Shown here: positions 22,701 to 34,849 of the stretch, in pieces
Layout: each line of letters starts with the position of its first letter
How positions within the stretch are numbered: position 1 is the first letter of the stretch
Assembly (NCBI RefSeq): GCF_002776525.5
Contig: NC_045441.1
Location: 64,837,880-64,901,879, forward strand
Length of the DNA: 64,000 nucleotides
Direction of reading: 5' to 3'
DNA from: Piliocolobus tephrosceles
Lineage: Eukaryota; Chordata; Mammalia; Primates; Cercopithecidae
Translations under genes and position numbers: made by a program
Notes under the pieces: generated by a model
Databases searched by the model: none
The model's input: only the letters and a program-made list of their open reading frames with translations
Told to the model about the DNA's origin: nothing

Positions 22701-25700
22701 CAGATCTTTACTATTTGTTTTATATATTTAAGTGCTCTCTTGTTGGGTACATATATATTTATAGTTGTTATATTCTGTGGACCTTTTTATTATTCAGAAT
22801 ATCCTTTGTCTCTTTATGCTGTATTTGGTGTGAAGTCTATTTTGTCTGATATAAGTATAGCTACCCTTGCTATCTTTTGGTTTCCCTTTGCATAAAATAT
22901 CCCTTCCATCCCTTAATTTACAGTCTATGTGTGTCATTAAAAGTGAAGTAAGTCTCTAGTAGGCCTATAATTGGGGCTACTTGTTTTATTACACATTTAG
23001 TGACTCTATGTCTCAGATAATCCAATTCATTTACATTCTTGGTAATTATTGATAGGTAAGGATTTACTGTTGCCATTTTTGTTGTTTTCTGTTATTTTGT
23101 AGATACTGTATTTTTTTCTTCTCTTGTGATTTAATGGTTTTCTGTGCTAGTATGCTTTGAATCTTTTTATTTTTGTTTTGTATTTCCACTAAATATTTTT
23201 TCTTTATGGTTACCGTGAGGCTTATGTAGAACATCTTATAACTGTCTATTTCAAGTTATTTCAAAGTGAAAAACTAACTTTGATTGCATTTAACTCTACT
23301 TTGTACTTACTCTGTCCTCTACATTTCATATTTTTGATGTCAGAATTTTCATATTGTATAATATGTATCCCTAACAATTTTAGCTATATTTATTAATAGT
23401 GTTTTTTTAAACTCTCATACTAGTATAAAACCTTCATACTAGGTCTTACCATCATTACAATTTTAGAGTATTCTGAATATGACTGTTTTACTTACACAAT
23501 GTATTTTTTTTGCTTTTTTATGATTCATATTATTAATTAACAGCTTTTTGTTTCCGTTTAAAAACTTGCTTTATAAGTTCCTATAAGGTGAGTATACCAG
23601 TGATGAACTCCCTTTGCTTTTAGTTTATGAGAAACTTTTTGTTTCTCCTTCATTTCTGAAAGATAGCTTTGCTGAATAAAGTATTCTTTGTTGTTTGTCT
23701 TTTTTTTTTATTTATTTAACACTTTGAATATATCATCCCACTTTTTCCTGGCATACAAGGTTTCTGCTGAGAAATCTGCTTATAGTCACATTGTCATTCC
23801 TTTGTATGTGATATGTTTCTTATGTCTTGCTGCTCTCAGAATTTTATTTATTTTTTGATTTTGATAGTTCATTATGTGCCTTGATGAACTTCTTTCTGGG
23901 TTGCATTGATTAGAGACCTCTGTGCTTTCTGTCCTTGGCTGTTGGCATGCATCCCCAGAAAGACATTTCTCAGCCATTATTTCTTTGAATATCTTTCTTT
24001 TCTGGCCCTTCTGCTTTCTATTCCTTCTGCAGTTCCCCATTATGTTCAGTCCTTTGCTGCTGTCCCTTAATTCCTATAGGCCTTCTTTCTTCTTTTGTGT
24101 TTTTTCCTCACTAACTGTATAATTTTAAATATCTGTCTTCCAACTAATTGATTCTTCTGCTTAATTGAATCTGTTGTTGAAGGATTCTTTTGAGTTTTTC
24201 AGATCAGTAATTGTATTTTTTTATTTCTAGGGTTTTTATCTGATTTTTAAAAATTTTTTTTATTGCTTTGTCAAACTTATTTTGTGTTTTCCAAATTCCA
24301 TGAAATTTCCTGTCTGTGTTTTCTTATAGTTCACTGAACTTTTTTGAGTATTATTCTGAATTCTCTTCATCAGTCATTTCATAAATGTACATTCCTTTGA
24401 GGTAGAAAATTGGAGCTTGATTACTTTCTTTTAGAGGTGTCATGATTCCCTTATTCTTTGTAATTATTATGTCTTTGCATTGTTGTCTGTATATTTGAGA
24501 CAGAAGCCCCCTCTTCTAGCCTAACAGGTGTTCTTTGGCAGGGATGGATCTTCACTATTTAGCCTAGCCTGTGGTACTGGAAGGGACAGCTGGTAACAAC
24601 CCCAGACAGGTAGAACTTGTTGTGAGTTCTCTAGTTGACTGAGTCACTACCTTTTGCTCAAATGTCAGGTGGGGCTACTGGTTGGGCTCTGCTCTCTAGT
24701 GGCTGGGGTCTGCTATTAGGCATAGTTTCTGGCTGGATACTGTAGTAGCTTCTGGTCAGACTAGTCACAAGATATATTCCCTGGATGGCCAGTTCATCTC
24801 TTTGGGATCTATAGTTGGGCAGGGCTTCAGGCTGGACTCCAAGTTTAGGCAGAATTGCTGCTCAGGACAGGTCAGAAGAGAGGCTATATTCTTTAGAAAT
24901 GCATGATTGACAATTGACTACCTGTCAAGGTGGAGCCACAGGATGGGTCTCTTTGCAAAATTGAGTGACTGTTTGCTCCGTGTTCAAGCAGGTCTAGCTC
25001 TTATGCTTCTCCAAATTTGTGGAAATGGGAAAGTTATTGGGTGGGCTTTTAGGCTGGTTGGAACCCCTGAGATTTAGGTTCCATTGAGTGGAACAACTAA
25101 GATTTAGGCTGAGTGGAACCACTGCTTGACTTCCTGGATCAAGCTGGCTACAGTTCTCTGAGATGTGCAGAGGTGGAAGTCTTCCTGCCTGTGCAAAATT
25201 GTTAGGAGGGCTTATTGGCTTACTGGAGCCACTGTTTGACTTTCTTGGTCAAACTGGTGTCATCCATTCATTTCTCTAAAATCTAAAGAAGTAGGATTCT
25301 TCTTTCCTGAATGGGGTCATTGGGTAGACTTTTTAGCTTCATAGAGCTGCTGCTTGGCTTCCTGGGTTAAGCCAATTTAGGCTCTTCATGTCTCTGAAAT
25401 GGAAGGAAGTGGGCACCTTTCTGCCTGTACAGGATCTTTGGGGTGGTCTCCGAGATTGGGCAGGACAACTTATGATGTCTAGGACTTAAGTTTTGTTGAA
25501 CATCCCATCAGGTTTCTGAAGGCGACCAGCTCAGCTTTGTGGGCGTTGACTGGTATCTGCAATTGGATACCACAACTGGTTGGAACACAGAGGTACCACC
25601 AAGATCCGTGATCTGATCACTAGGACCTCTGCCTCCTTTCTTTGTTTCTACCTGATCCCAAGTGGTGTAGCCATGACATTTTCACTACTGTTTTCTATGA

Positions 25701-26271
25701 AATAATAAAACCAAAGTGGGCTGTCTAGGAAGAATCCCAGAATGGTAGGGATGGGTATGACTGCCTCTATTTCACACCCCTGCCCTCAACTCATAGAAAC
25801 TGTGGGGGCCCAAGGAAATTCTTTTCATTTGGCATTGTGCCAACTTAAAGGAGAATGAGGAATGTCATAGTTGGAGTGAGACCATTCTTTTTACCTTTCT
25901 CATTGTAATTTCATTCATTTCTATGGACCACATTGGTGTCTTAGTCTTGTTTCCAAGTGTTGGGGTTTTAAAAAAGATATTCTTCTAGTCTGTGGATAGT
26001 TGCTAGTTGAACTTTCTCTGGAGGGCAGTGGAGGAGAAGACTTCCCATTTTGCCATCTTGCTGACCTCACCCATTCTACACCTGTGTAATGACTTCCACA
26101 ATATCTGTTGTGTTTTATCTCCAGGATTCCCTTAGATTTTAAATTAATGCCTTGATTTTACTGTCACTGTTTTCACTGTTTTCTTCTGAGTTCTAGACAT
26201 TTCAAGTATGTCTTCTATGTATATCATACAGTTTTGGTGATAAAGTAAGTTGTACACTACCTCTAATGAGA

Positions 26272-26588
26272 TTTTTTTTTTCTTTTTTTCTTTTCTTTTC
26301 TTTTTTTTTAGATGGAATCTCGCTGTGTTGCCCAGGCTGGGGTGCAGTGGTGTGATCTCGGCTCACTGCAGCCTCCGCCTCCTGGGTTCAAGCAATTCTT
26401 CTGCCTCAGCCCCCTGAGTGGCTGGGACTACAGGTGCATGCCACCATGCCTGGCTAATTGTTTTGTGTTTTTAGTAGAGACGGGATTTCGTCACATTAGC
26501 CAGGATGGTCTTGATCTCCCGACCTCGTGATCTGCCCACCTCAGCTTCCCAGAGTGCTGGGATTACAGGTGTGAGCAACCGTACCCAG
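26272..26588 (-). mobile_element. Alu element with target duplication
   Basis: This is a full-length Alu on the minus strand, flanked by 'cctctaatgaga' at 26260-26271 and 26589-26600. The tail is an interrupted T-rich run. Confidence 0.95.
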
Positions 26589-26600
26589 CCTCTAATGAGA

Positions 26601-27720
26601 CTTTTAATTCAAAATACATTAAATATTCACATGAACTCTTCTGACACAGATTATTCCTACTTTGTGCCCACCTCTATAGTTGAAACATCTTCTTTAGTCT
26701 TCCTGAGACAGAAAATCAGAAAATATGTAACATGTTTTCCGATTTTACTCAAAAGCATCGTTTCAGAAAGACATTTAATTATAATGATTCTTAGAAGTTC
26801 TTTCCACCTGGAGAATTACTTCATCTATATGCTGATTTTTTTCTACCTCCCTATTGGGAAGAATCTCTATAGGCAATAATTCTACCCTCTGTGACCTCGA
26901 GAAAGGATTGCTTCTGCTCTTCATTCTAGGAGGGAGCTTTGCCAGGCTAGGATTTTGTTAACTAAGGCTGATAAAAATGGACACTACTCTGTTCAGAACA
27001 GAAGTATTTTTGCAGGTTGTAATTCATGGCCACCTTCTTGGAAGGAAAAAATTTCTAATATAATGGTAAACAACTGTGAAATTTTGAGATTAACACTTTG
27101 GGTACTAACTATCCACCCACTAACCAATATTCAAAAGCCTAATAGTTATTAACCAGGGGTCTTTTTCACTAGTCAAAAATATCCTTTAAATGATCCTTTT
27201 CTTTGCCCCATGTTTCTGCCAAGAAGATATGTTTGAATTGGTCCATTATATTCTTTTTTTTCTTTGGTGTTAAGTTTATAATTTAAAATTTTGAAACTAA
27301 ATTTTATGTGAACAAATCTAACCAGTCATTCTGCTTCGTAAGAAATTATCAATATTATTCTACTGACACCTGGACCATTAACTAGAGAAGTTAAGCTTTC
27401 TATCCCTCCTATAAGTTAACATATGGTCTGGAAATTGTATCAGTTGCCTAACAACAGATTGTGTATAGCTTTCTATTTATGCATCCACCCCATTTAAGAG
27501 AATGCCTGCCTCATTGTCTGCCCTTATCCCCCAGACTTGGGTGTGTTAGTGTAGATTTGTCAGTGTCCTTTATATTAACTTCTTAGACTGGTTGTTGTTT
27601 CATAGGAGGAAGAATCCTGGAGTACAAATTCCTAGTTTTTGACACCATTTCCAGTTCCCAAGTACAAATATAAGGTTTTTATTTTTATGGTGTTATTTTC
27701 ATGACAACATAGCCTTCATC
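26601..27720. other. AT-rich DNA without recognisable features
   Basis: I recognise no gene or repeat family. Reading frames such as 26955-27152 are short and lack splice context. Confidence 0.45.
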
Positions 27721-29587
27721 TAAAACCTTTGATATTTCTTTTCTTAAAATTATACTTTAAGTTCTGGATACAGAACTTATAGGTATAAACGTGTCATGAT
27801 GGTTTGCTGCACCCATCAACCCATCATCTACATTAGGTATTTCTCCTAATGCTATGCCTCCCCTAGCCACCCACCCACCCCTGGGCAGGCCCTGATGTGA
27901 GATGTTCCCCTTCCTGTGTCCATGTGTCCTCATTGTTCAACTCCCACTTATGAGTGAGAACATGCAATATTTGGTTTTCTCTTCCTGTGTTAGTTTGTTG
28001 AGAATGATGGTTTCTGGCTTCATCCATATCCCTGCAAAGGACATAATATCATTCTTTTTATGGCTACATAGTATTCCAGTATTCCATGGTGTATATATGC
28101 CTCATTTTCTTTATCCAGTCTATCATTGATGGGCATTTGAGTTGGTTGCAAGTCTTTGCTATTGTGAACAGTGCTGCAATACATGTATGTGTGCATCTGT
28201 CTTTGTGGTAGAATGATTTATAATCCTTTGGGTATATACCCAGTAATGGGATTGCTGGACCAAATGGTATTTCTAGTTCTAGATCCTTGAGGAATCGCCA
28301 CTGTCTTCCACAATGGCAGAACTAATTTACACACCTGTCAACAGTGTAAAAGCATTCATATTTCTCCACACCCTCTCCAGCATCTGTTGTTTCCTGACTT
28401 TTTAGTGGTCGCCTTTTAACTGGCGTGAGATAGCATCTCATTGTAGTTTTGATTTGCATTTCTCTAATGACCAGTGATGAGCTTTTTTTTCATGTGTTTG
28501 TTGGTCTCATAAATGTCTTCTGTTGAGGAGTATCTGTTCATATCCTTTGCCTACTTTTTGATGTGGTTGTTTGTTTTTTTCTTGTAAATTTGTTTAAGTT
28601 CCTTGTAGATTCTGGATATTAGCCCTTTGTCAGATGGATAGATGGCAAAAATTTTCTCCCATTCTGTAGGTTGCCTGTATATTTTGATGATCATTTCTGT
28701 TGCTGTGCAGAAGTGCTTTAATTAGATCCCATTTGTCAATTTTGTCTTTTGTTGCCATTGCTTTTGGTGTTTTAGTCATGAAGACTTTGCCCGTGCCTGT
28801 GTCCTGAATGGTATCGCCTCGGTTTTCTTCTAGGATTTTTATGGTTTAAGGTCTTACATTGAAGTCTTTAATCCATCTTGAGTTAATTTTTGTATATGGT
28901 GTAAGGAAGGGATCCACTTTCAGTTTTCTGTATATGGATAGCCAGTTTTCCTAACACCATTTATTAAATAGGGAATCCTTTCCCCATTGCTTGTTTTTGT
29001 CAGGTCAGTCAAAGATCAGATGACTGTAGATGTGTGGTGTTATTTCTGAGGTTTCTGTTCTGTTCCCTTGGTCTATATATCTGTTTTGGTACCAGTGCCA
29101 TGTTGTTTTGGTTGCTGTAGCCTTGTAGTATAGTTTGAAGTCAGGTAGCATGATGCCTCTAGCTTTGTTCTTTTTGCTTAGGATTGTTTTGGCTATATGG
29201 GCTCTTTTTTGGTTCCATATGAAATTTAAGGTAGTTTTTTTCTAATTCTGTGAGGATATTCAATGGTAGCTTTAGGGGAATAGCATTGAATCTATAAATT
29301 ACTTTGGACAGTAGGGCCATTTTCACGATATTGATTCTTCCTATCTATGAGCATGGAATGTTTTTTCATTTGTTTGTGTCCTCTCTTATTTCCTTGAGCA
29401 GTGGATTGTAGTTCTCCTTGAAGAGGTCCTTCACATCCCTTGTGAGTTGTATTCCTAGATATTTTATTCTCTTTGTAGCAATTGTGAATGGGAGTTAACT
29501 CATGATTTGGCTCTCTGTTTGCCTATTATTGGTGTGTAGGAATGCTAGTAATTTTTGCATGTTGGTCTTGTTTCCTGAGACTTTGCT

Positions 29588-30722
29588 CAATCCAGGAGCT
29601 GTTTTATTGAAAAGATTAAGAAAATAGATAGACCACTAGCCAGACTAATAAAGAAGAAAAGTGAGAAGAATCATACAGATGCAATAAAAATGATAAAGGG
29701 GATATCGCCCCTGATCCCACAGAAATATAAACTACCATCAGAGAATACTATAAACACACCTACACAAACTAGAAAATCTAGAAGAAATGGAAAAATTCCT
29801 GGACACATACACTCTTCCAAGACTAAACCAGGAAGAAGTTGAATCACTGAATAGCAAGTTCTGAAATTGAGGCAACGATTTTTAGCCTACCAACCAAAAA
29901 AACCCTGGGACCAGACAGATTCACAGCCGGATTCTACCAGAGGTACAAAGAGGAACTGGTGCCATTAATCTGAAACTCTTCTAAACAATAGAAAAAGAGT
30001 GATTCTTCCCTAACTAATTTTATGAGGCCAGCATCATCCTGATACCAGCACCTGGCAGAGACACAACAAAAAAGTTGTGTCTCAGGCCAATATCCCTGAT
30101 GAACATTGATGCAAAAATCCTCAATAAAATACTGGTAAGCTGATTCTAGGAGCACATGAAAAGCTTTTCCACCATGATCAAACTGGCTTCATCCCTGGGA
30201 TACAAGGCTGTTTCAACATACACAAATCAATAAACATAATCCATCACATAAATGGAACCAATGACAAAAACGACATGATTATCTCAATAGATGCCAAAAA
30301 GGCCTTTGATAATATTCAACACCCCTTCCTGCTAAAAACACTCAATAAATTAGATGTTTATGGAACATATCACAATAGATTCTGAAAAAGCCTTCGATAA
30401 TATTCAACACTGCTTCATGCTAAAAACACTCAATAAATTAGGTGTTTATGGAACATATCTCAAAATAATAAGAGCTATGTATGACAATCCCACAGCCAAT
30501 ATCATACTGAATGGGCAAAAGCTGGAAGCATTCCCCTTGAAAACTGGCACAAGACAAGGGTGCCCTCTCTCACCACTCCTATTCAACAGTGTTGGAAGTC
30601 TGGCCAGGGCAATCAGGCAAGAGAAAGAAATAAAGCATATTCAAATAGGAAGAAAGAAAGTCAAATTGTCTCTGTTTGCAGATTACGTGATTGTATATTT
30701 AGAAAACCCCATTGTCTCAGCC
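29588..30722 (+). pseudogene. L1 ORF2 reverse-transcriptase fragment, inactive
   Basis: The inverted arm of the L1 encodes part of the ORF2 reverse-transcriptase domain. The motif GTRQGCPLSPLLFN is intact, but the catalytic FADD has become FADY (LSLFADYVIVYLENP) and frameshifts and stops interrupt the rest. The longest open piece is 30354-30725. A direct 88-bp duplication at 30285-30460 further disrupts it. Confidence 0.9.
30285..30460. repeat. 88-bp tandem duplication inside the L1 arm
   Basis: Bases 30285-30372 and 30373-30460 are direct copies, both running from 'caatagat' through 'aaaaacactcaataaatta' to 'gtttatggaacatatc'. They differ by a handful of substitutions. Related L1 copies carry this segment once, so the duplication arose in this copy or in its source. 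Confidence 0.9.
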
Positions 30723-30784
30723 TAAAACGTTTGATATTTCAAAGATATCTTAAGGTCAGCTAAAAAGTCACTGCTTTATAAAGT

Positions 30785-31430
30785 TAATTAGCCAATTATT
30801 CTAACCAATAAATATTTACCTAGTGCCTACTATGGACATAGTACTATGTTTGAGCTTAGAATTTGGAAGAGTTCTCTTTTAGTATCTTACCATTTAGCTG
30901 AGAAATTAAGTCCTGTAGATTGCAAACCAGATAAAAACATTAGGGATTTTGAGAAAAACTATGATAATGTAAATTACTGATATGCAATAAAAAATAGATG
31001 ACATCTTAAGAGGTAGTCATTATTGCTGGGTCTTTAAAAAATATGTGAATCAGCAAGACAGTTACTGGGAAACCATTTTTCTGGGGGCTGAAATAATAAT
31101 GATTATACTGGGATGGCAACAAAAGTGGATTCTGAACAGTAAAGAATGAGAATTGCATTCTTTGCTGTTCAGAAGAATGCAATTCTCTGAAGGGTTTATT
31201 AGGTTGATCGTGGATGACCTTGAAAGCTAAGAGGAGTAGCTGAAAATTTGGGTTTGATAGAGTGAAGGTAACTATTTTAGGGAGGTTGGAGCAGTAGCCA
31301 AAAACAGAGAGAAGTGCCAGTTAGAGCATCTTGGAGGAGTCCAGGCATAGGATGGTGTTAAGCTAGCTTGCAGTGGTTGAAGCATGACAGTAGAAAACTA
31401 GCAGGTGTTGGTAACTGCTGGGTGAGTTAT
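30785..31430 (-). repeat. L2 LINE fragment
   Basis: 'aataaatatttacctagtgcctactatgg' around 30808-30835 is the reverse complement of the L2 3' end. The rest ('gcatcttggaggagtccagg' near 31327) follows the antisense L2 body. The inverted repeats at 31134-31187 lie inside it. Confidence 0.6.
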
Positions 31431-31673
31431 GTAGGATCAAAACATTTTTTGCTAATTAAAAGGGACATTGTATATGACACTGCTTTTTCAACTTTATTAA
31501 GTTGTGGAACTTACATTATGATTGATTTCAGAAAATAAAGTGTAACAGTGTCACAACTCCCAGATCTAGAAATATTGGATGCAGTAATGAACTCTTTGTT
31601 CTTCAGGCCAGATGTCTGATGCCTTTTGGCTGTCTACATTTTTCCTCATTGCCGTCTGGCTCTGAGCACTTGT

Positions 31674-31749
31674 AGTTTGGGTCTTTCCAACTCTCTGTTC
31701 CTACTCAGTAAAGTTTGGGTCTTTCCAACTCTCTGTTCCTACTCAGTAA
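31674..31749. repeat. Perfect 38-bp tandem duplication
   Basis: Two identical 38-bp units, beginning 'agtttgggtctttccaac', lie at 31674-31711 and 31712-31749 without a mismatch. Confidence 0.97.
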
Positions 31750-31796
31750 ACTATCGGTGCTGCCTTACAGGGTTTTACTGAATTTTATTGACCAAC

Positions 31797-32022
31797 CTTT
31801 CCCTCCCTTCTCTTTCCCTTTTTCCTTCCCTTTTCCCTTCCCTTCCCTCTTCCCTTCTCCTTCTGTTTTTCTTGCCCTTTTCCATCCCTCCTTTTTCCCT
31901 TCCCTTCCCTTCTCTCTCCCTTCCCCTATTCTTCCTTTCCCTCTGCTTCCTGTCCCTTTATTTTTTCCTTTCTTTTCCTTTTTTTCTGTCCCTCTCCCTC
32001 TCCCTCCTCTCCCTCTTGTCTT
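31797..32022. repeat. Polypyrimidine tract, about 225 bp
   Basis: The plus strand is almost pure C and T (CCCTT and TTCCC units) and adjoins the tail of the next Alu monomer. The long frames seen on both strands, Ser/Leu/Phe/Pro-rich on plus and Lys/Gly/Glu-rich on minus, are products of this composition and not genes. Confidence 0.95.
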
Positions 32023-32023
32023 T

Positions 32024-32175
32024 TTAAAGAGATAGGGTCTTGCTCTGTCACCTAAGCTGGAGTACAGTGGCACAATCATTGCTCACTGCAGCCTTGAACT
32101 CCTGGGTTCAAGGGATCCTCCCCACTCAATCACCTGAGTAGCTGGAACTACAGGGCTTAAGCCATGGCACCTGGC
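32024..32175 (-). mobile_element. Alu monomer (FLAM/FRAM-like) or truncated old Alu
   Basis: A single Alu-like monomer, from 'gatagggtcttgctctgtca' to 'gccatggcacctggct', sits on the minus strand. It has the 'cattgctcactgcagccttg' variant typical of the oldest Alu and free monomers. Confidence 0.8.
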
Positions 32176-32204
32176 TTCCTGATCCTTTTTTCTTAATTAT
32201 CTCT

Positions 32205-32300
32205 TTCCGAAATGGTTATTGAATTCCTACTGTATTGTAAGGCCCTGTTTCTAGACACAGAAAATAAAAAAGACTAAAACTGTTGTGTGATGATTATGTT
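32205..32300 (-). repeat. L2 end fragment
   Basis: 'ttgaattcctactgtattgt' followed by 'agacacagaaaataaaaaag' resembles the reverse complement of an L2 3' end. Confidence 0.4.
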
Positions 32301-33055
32301 AATCAGTAAACCCAAGTGCATTTTCATTAGTATTATCTAAGTTTTTGAGAGACATTTGTTTTCACTCACAGGAGCAAGAGGAAAATGTTTCTCATTCAGA
32401 GAAGGCTGTTTTGTTTTTCTCACACCCTATCAATAGGTGATCGCTTTTTCCTGCAGTTTTGGCAATTGACATACACTGAAAAGTTATTTTCATCTCCACC
32501 AGGGGACAGTGTATCACCGTTTTTTCTTCCATATTGGCAACATGTATACAAAAAGAAAATTTAGCTTCAAATTATTTTGATTTGATATTAATAGTCTTAT
32601 AACAAGCTTCTTGAAGGTTTAGTAAGTCTAACACTTGTGGTTTTTGTATATTACATATGGTACAGAGATAGGGATGTGTATATTTATGACTAGATGTAAA
32701 TATAGCTAGTACACTTGTTTAGTGTTTGAAATTTTGTGACATTTAAATAATACTTTTTGCATAAGTTCACCAAAACAAGGATGGAAGAAGAGTATTAATA
32801 TCAACCTATAAGCAACCTGATTTTCAGGAGATTTTGCAACTCATGGAAATTGTAATTCAATTTTTAGGTATGGAATTTGCTGAGACAAGGTAATGTTTAC
32901 CCTTAAAGAAACATTGTGTAATCTCTTGAGACATCTAAAGCTTAAATACATATGCATACATTTTAACTTTATAGTTTTCCTTTTAGCAGAGTACATTGTG
33001 TTCTTTAGAAGCGATGTGTATAGAAGATAGATATCTCTAAGAGATTTCCTTTCAG
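32301..33055. other. Mostly unique DNA with a possible exon at 32828-32889
   Basis: No repeat family is evident. The segment 32828-32889 has an acceptor-like 'ctgattttcag' before it and a donor-like 'caag|gtaatg' after it. It is open in one frame (EILQLMEIVIQFLGMEFAET, ending two bases into a codon). On its own this is weak; it matters only because its phase fits candidate segments further right. A neighbouring acceptor-like site at 32371 with an open stretch to a stop at 32439 is weaker still. Confidence 0.25.
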
Positions 33056-33059
33056 CTTG

Positions 33060-33310
33060 TCCATAAAGATTTAGAGGACAATTACGTCATAGCTTTTCCT
33101 GCTATTCTTTGAGATGGTATTCCACCAAATCCACATAAATTTGATTCAAACAGCCTACTGTAAATTTGTTTACACTTTTTAAATTCAAATGCTGATATTT
33201 GTGTAGTTCAATTATGGGATTTAATATTTTAAAATATACTTTTAGAAAAGGTTTGTCAATTTTAAGTACTCTGGGAATAGTTTCTCCCAAAATTATCCTT
33301 TGAGAAAATT
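33060..33310. repeat. LTR-like ancient repeat, copy 2
   Basis: This part is homologous to 11325-11470, with shared blocks 'attctttgaga', 'cataaatttgattc', 'taaatttgttt' and 'gggatttaatattttaaaat'. Divergence is high, so both are old copies. Confidence 0.5.
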
Positions 33311-34555
33311 GAAAGGGAGTGTTAATAAGTAAGGATTTGTGAGGACATGGGCATCATATAAAACTGACCACTTATACACTTGCAAAATGCTACGTATTAG
33401 TAATTTACTTCATTGCAGGCTTTCCTTGCTCAAATTTTGAGGGGGGAAGGGGAGAAGGATGTAAAAGAAGAGCCGTTACGAGTCAGGGGAGGTGCCACTG
33501 TCATTGCCAATCTTCTGTGAAAATAAATCTCCTGATTTCCCACAAGTTTGCCAAAGGCTTAGGGGTCCCTTCAACGTTTCATCAAGACTTCCTACTCTGC
33601 TAAAGATGCTGGATATAGTCATCATAAAAGAACCAACTCAACAACAAAAAGAGACAAACATACACCAAGATTGGCATGTGGGATTTTATTGATAAGACTT
33701 CATTACTATGGACTAAATTTAGAATTACCTTATATGTTTAAAAGATAATGGTAATTAGATCTCTTCTTTTGTGCATCTTTCACCCAAACATGGTGTATTT
33801 CATCCTAAACTTGAAATTATAGGTGATAGAGAAGTAGCTAAATATAAGTTTCTAGGTAAAACTCATGGTGAATTTTAATCCTAAATAATTCAGTTTGATG
33901 ATTTAGAAAATTAAAAATACCTATTTTGTATTACTATATTTTTTTTGTCTTCTGATAGTCTTAAAATACAGCTATTATGAAACTCTTTAAGATCTGTGTG
34001 AACAATTGTTACGTGCTGGGTAAAATTAAGTACACATTTTTTTTTGTTATTACTTTTAGCTGGAATTTTAGATAGTTTTCTTTATATCTAAGAAGAAAGC
34101 TAAGACTTTGTGAATTATTAATATGATTCCTTTAGGGGCCTTTTACTGAAGCCTTGAATTTTCAAGCAAAAAAGATTTTCTTTATATAGATTTTGAAAAG
34201 ATTTATGGAGAGAAACATTCTCCCGGAATTTGGACAATGTTCAGTACTATTGATTTTCTATGACAACAAATCAAATTTAGCTCCGTGAATTTAACAGTCT
34301 TTAAAACTAAATTTTAGAATAATTTGGTTTTCCTCTGTGAATAAAATGTGTTCATTCTGGAGGTTTTGAAAATATAGCAAAGCAGAAAGAAGAAATAATA
34401 TTGTCATAAAGCCATCATCCAAAAATAACTTCTGTCAACATGTTTATATTTTCACTCTCAGTATTTTAAGAAAGCCGACTACTGAAGAGCATACTATTTT
34501 TCTCCTTTTTAGCTGGTCTCTATTTTTGCTATAATATAGTTGTAACCAAGAAAAA
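33311..34555. other. AT-rich DNA without recognisable features
   Basis: I see no gene, RNA gene or named repeat. The frame at 33492-33692 is short and not recognised. Confidence 0.45.
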
Positions 34556-34560
34556 GAGTG

Positions 34561-34838
34561 AAGCTGGATGTAATAGCTCACACCTATAAGCCTGGTACTT
34601 TGGGAGGATGAGGCAGAAGGATTGCTTGAGAGTAGGAGTTTGAGATCAACCTGGGCAATGTAGTGAGACCTTGTCTCCAAAAAATTAAATATTAGACATG
34701 GTGACACATGCCTGTAGTAGCAGCTACTCAGGAGCCTGAGGCAGGAGGATCACTTGAGCCCAGGAATTCGAGGCTGTGGTAAGCTGTGATTGTGCCACTG
34801 CACTCTAACCTGGACAACAACATTTTCTTAAAAAAAAT
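34561..34838 (+). mobile_element. Old Alu (AluJ type)
   Basis: This is a dimeric Alu on the plus strand with heavy divergence. Markers of the J class include 'gcttgagagtaggagtttga', 'caacctgggcaatgtagtga' and 'gaggatcacttgagcccagg'. Confidence 0.9.
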
Positions 34839-34849
34839 GACACTGTTAT

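Larger units (their letters stand above)
18460..26071 (-). mobile_element. Near full-length older primate L1 (L1PB/L1MA type)
   Basis: On the minus strand this copy runs from its 5' end near 26071 (antisense 'ttttgccatcttgctgacct'), through a long 5' UTR to about 24500, ORF1 to about 23000, then ORF2 and the 3' UTR to about 18785. The true 3' end may be the 'ttagtaaattgac' just left of the inserted Alu. Without the two Alus it is about 7 kb, so little or nothing is missing. ORF1 and ORF2 are broken by many stops. The ORF2 landmarks are in order, for example 'tctgtagattgtctcttcct' at 20160 and 'ttggacagaatgttctgtat' near 22539. The age class is judged from divergence and the 3' UTR type. Confidence 0.85.
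27739..30722 (-). mobile_element. 5'-inverted (twin-primed) L1PA with target duplication
   Basis: From 27739 to about 29587 the plus strand is antisense L1: the 3' UTR and then the downstream part of ORF2. At about 29588 it flips to sense ORF2 ('atccaggagctgttttattg') and continues to 30722 ('aaaaccccattgtctcag'). In L1 coordinates the sense arm ends only a few dozen bases before the antisense arm begins, so together they form one 3-kb 5'-truncated copy. It is flanked by an 18-bp target duplication with one mismatch, at 27721-27738 ('taaaacctttgatatttc') and 30723-30740 ('taaaacgtttgatatttc'). Confidence 0.95.

Noticed and set aside
31715..32079. Overlapping frames of 104-106 codons on both strands
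   Set aside because: They are products of the polypyrimidine tract; the residue make-up is purely compositional.
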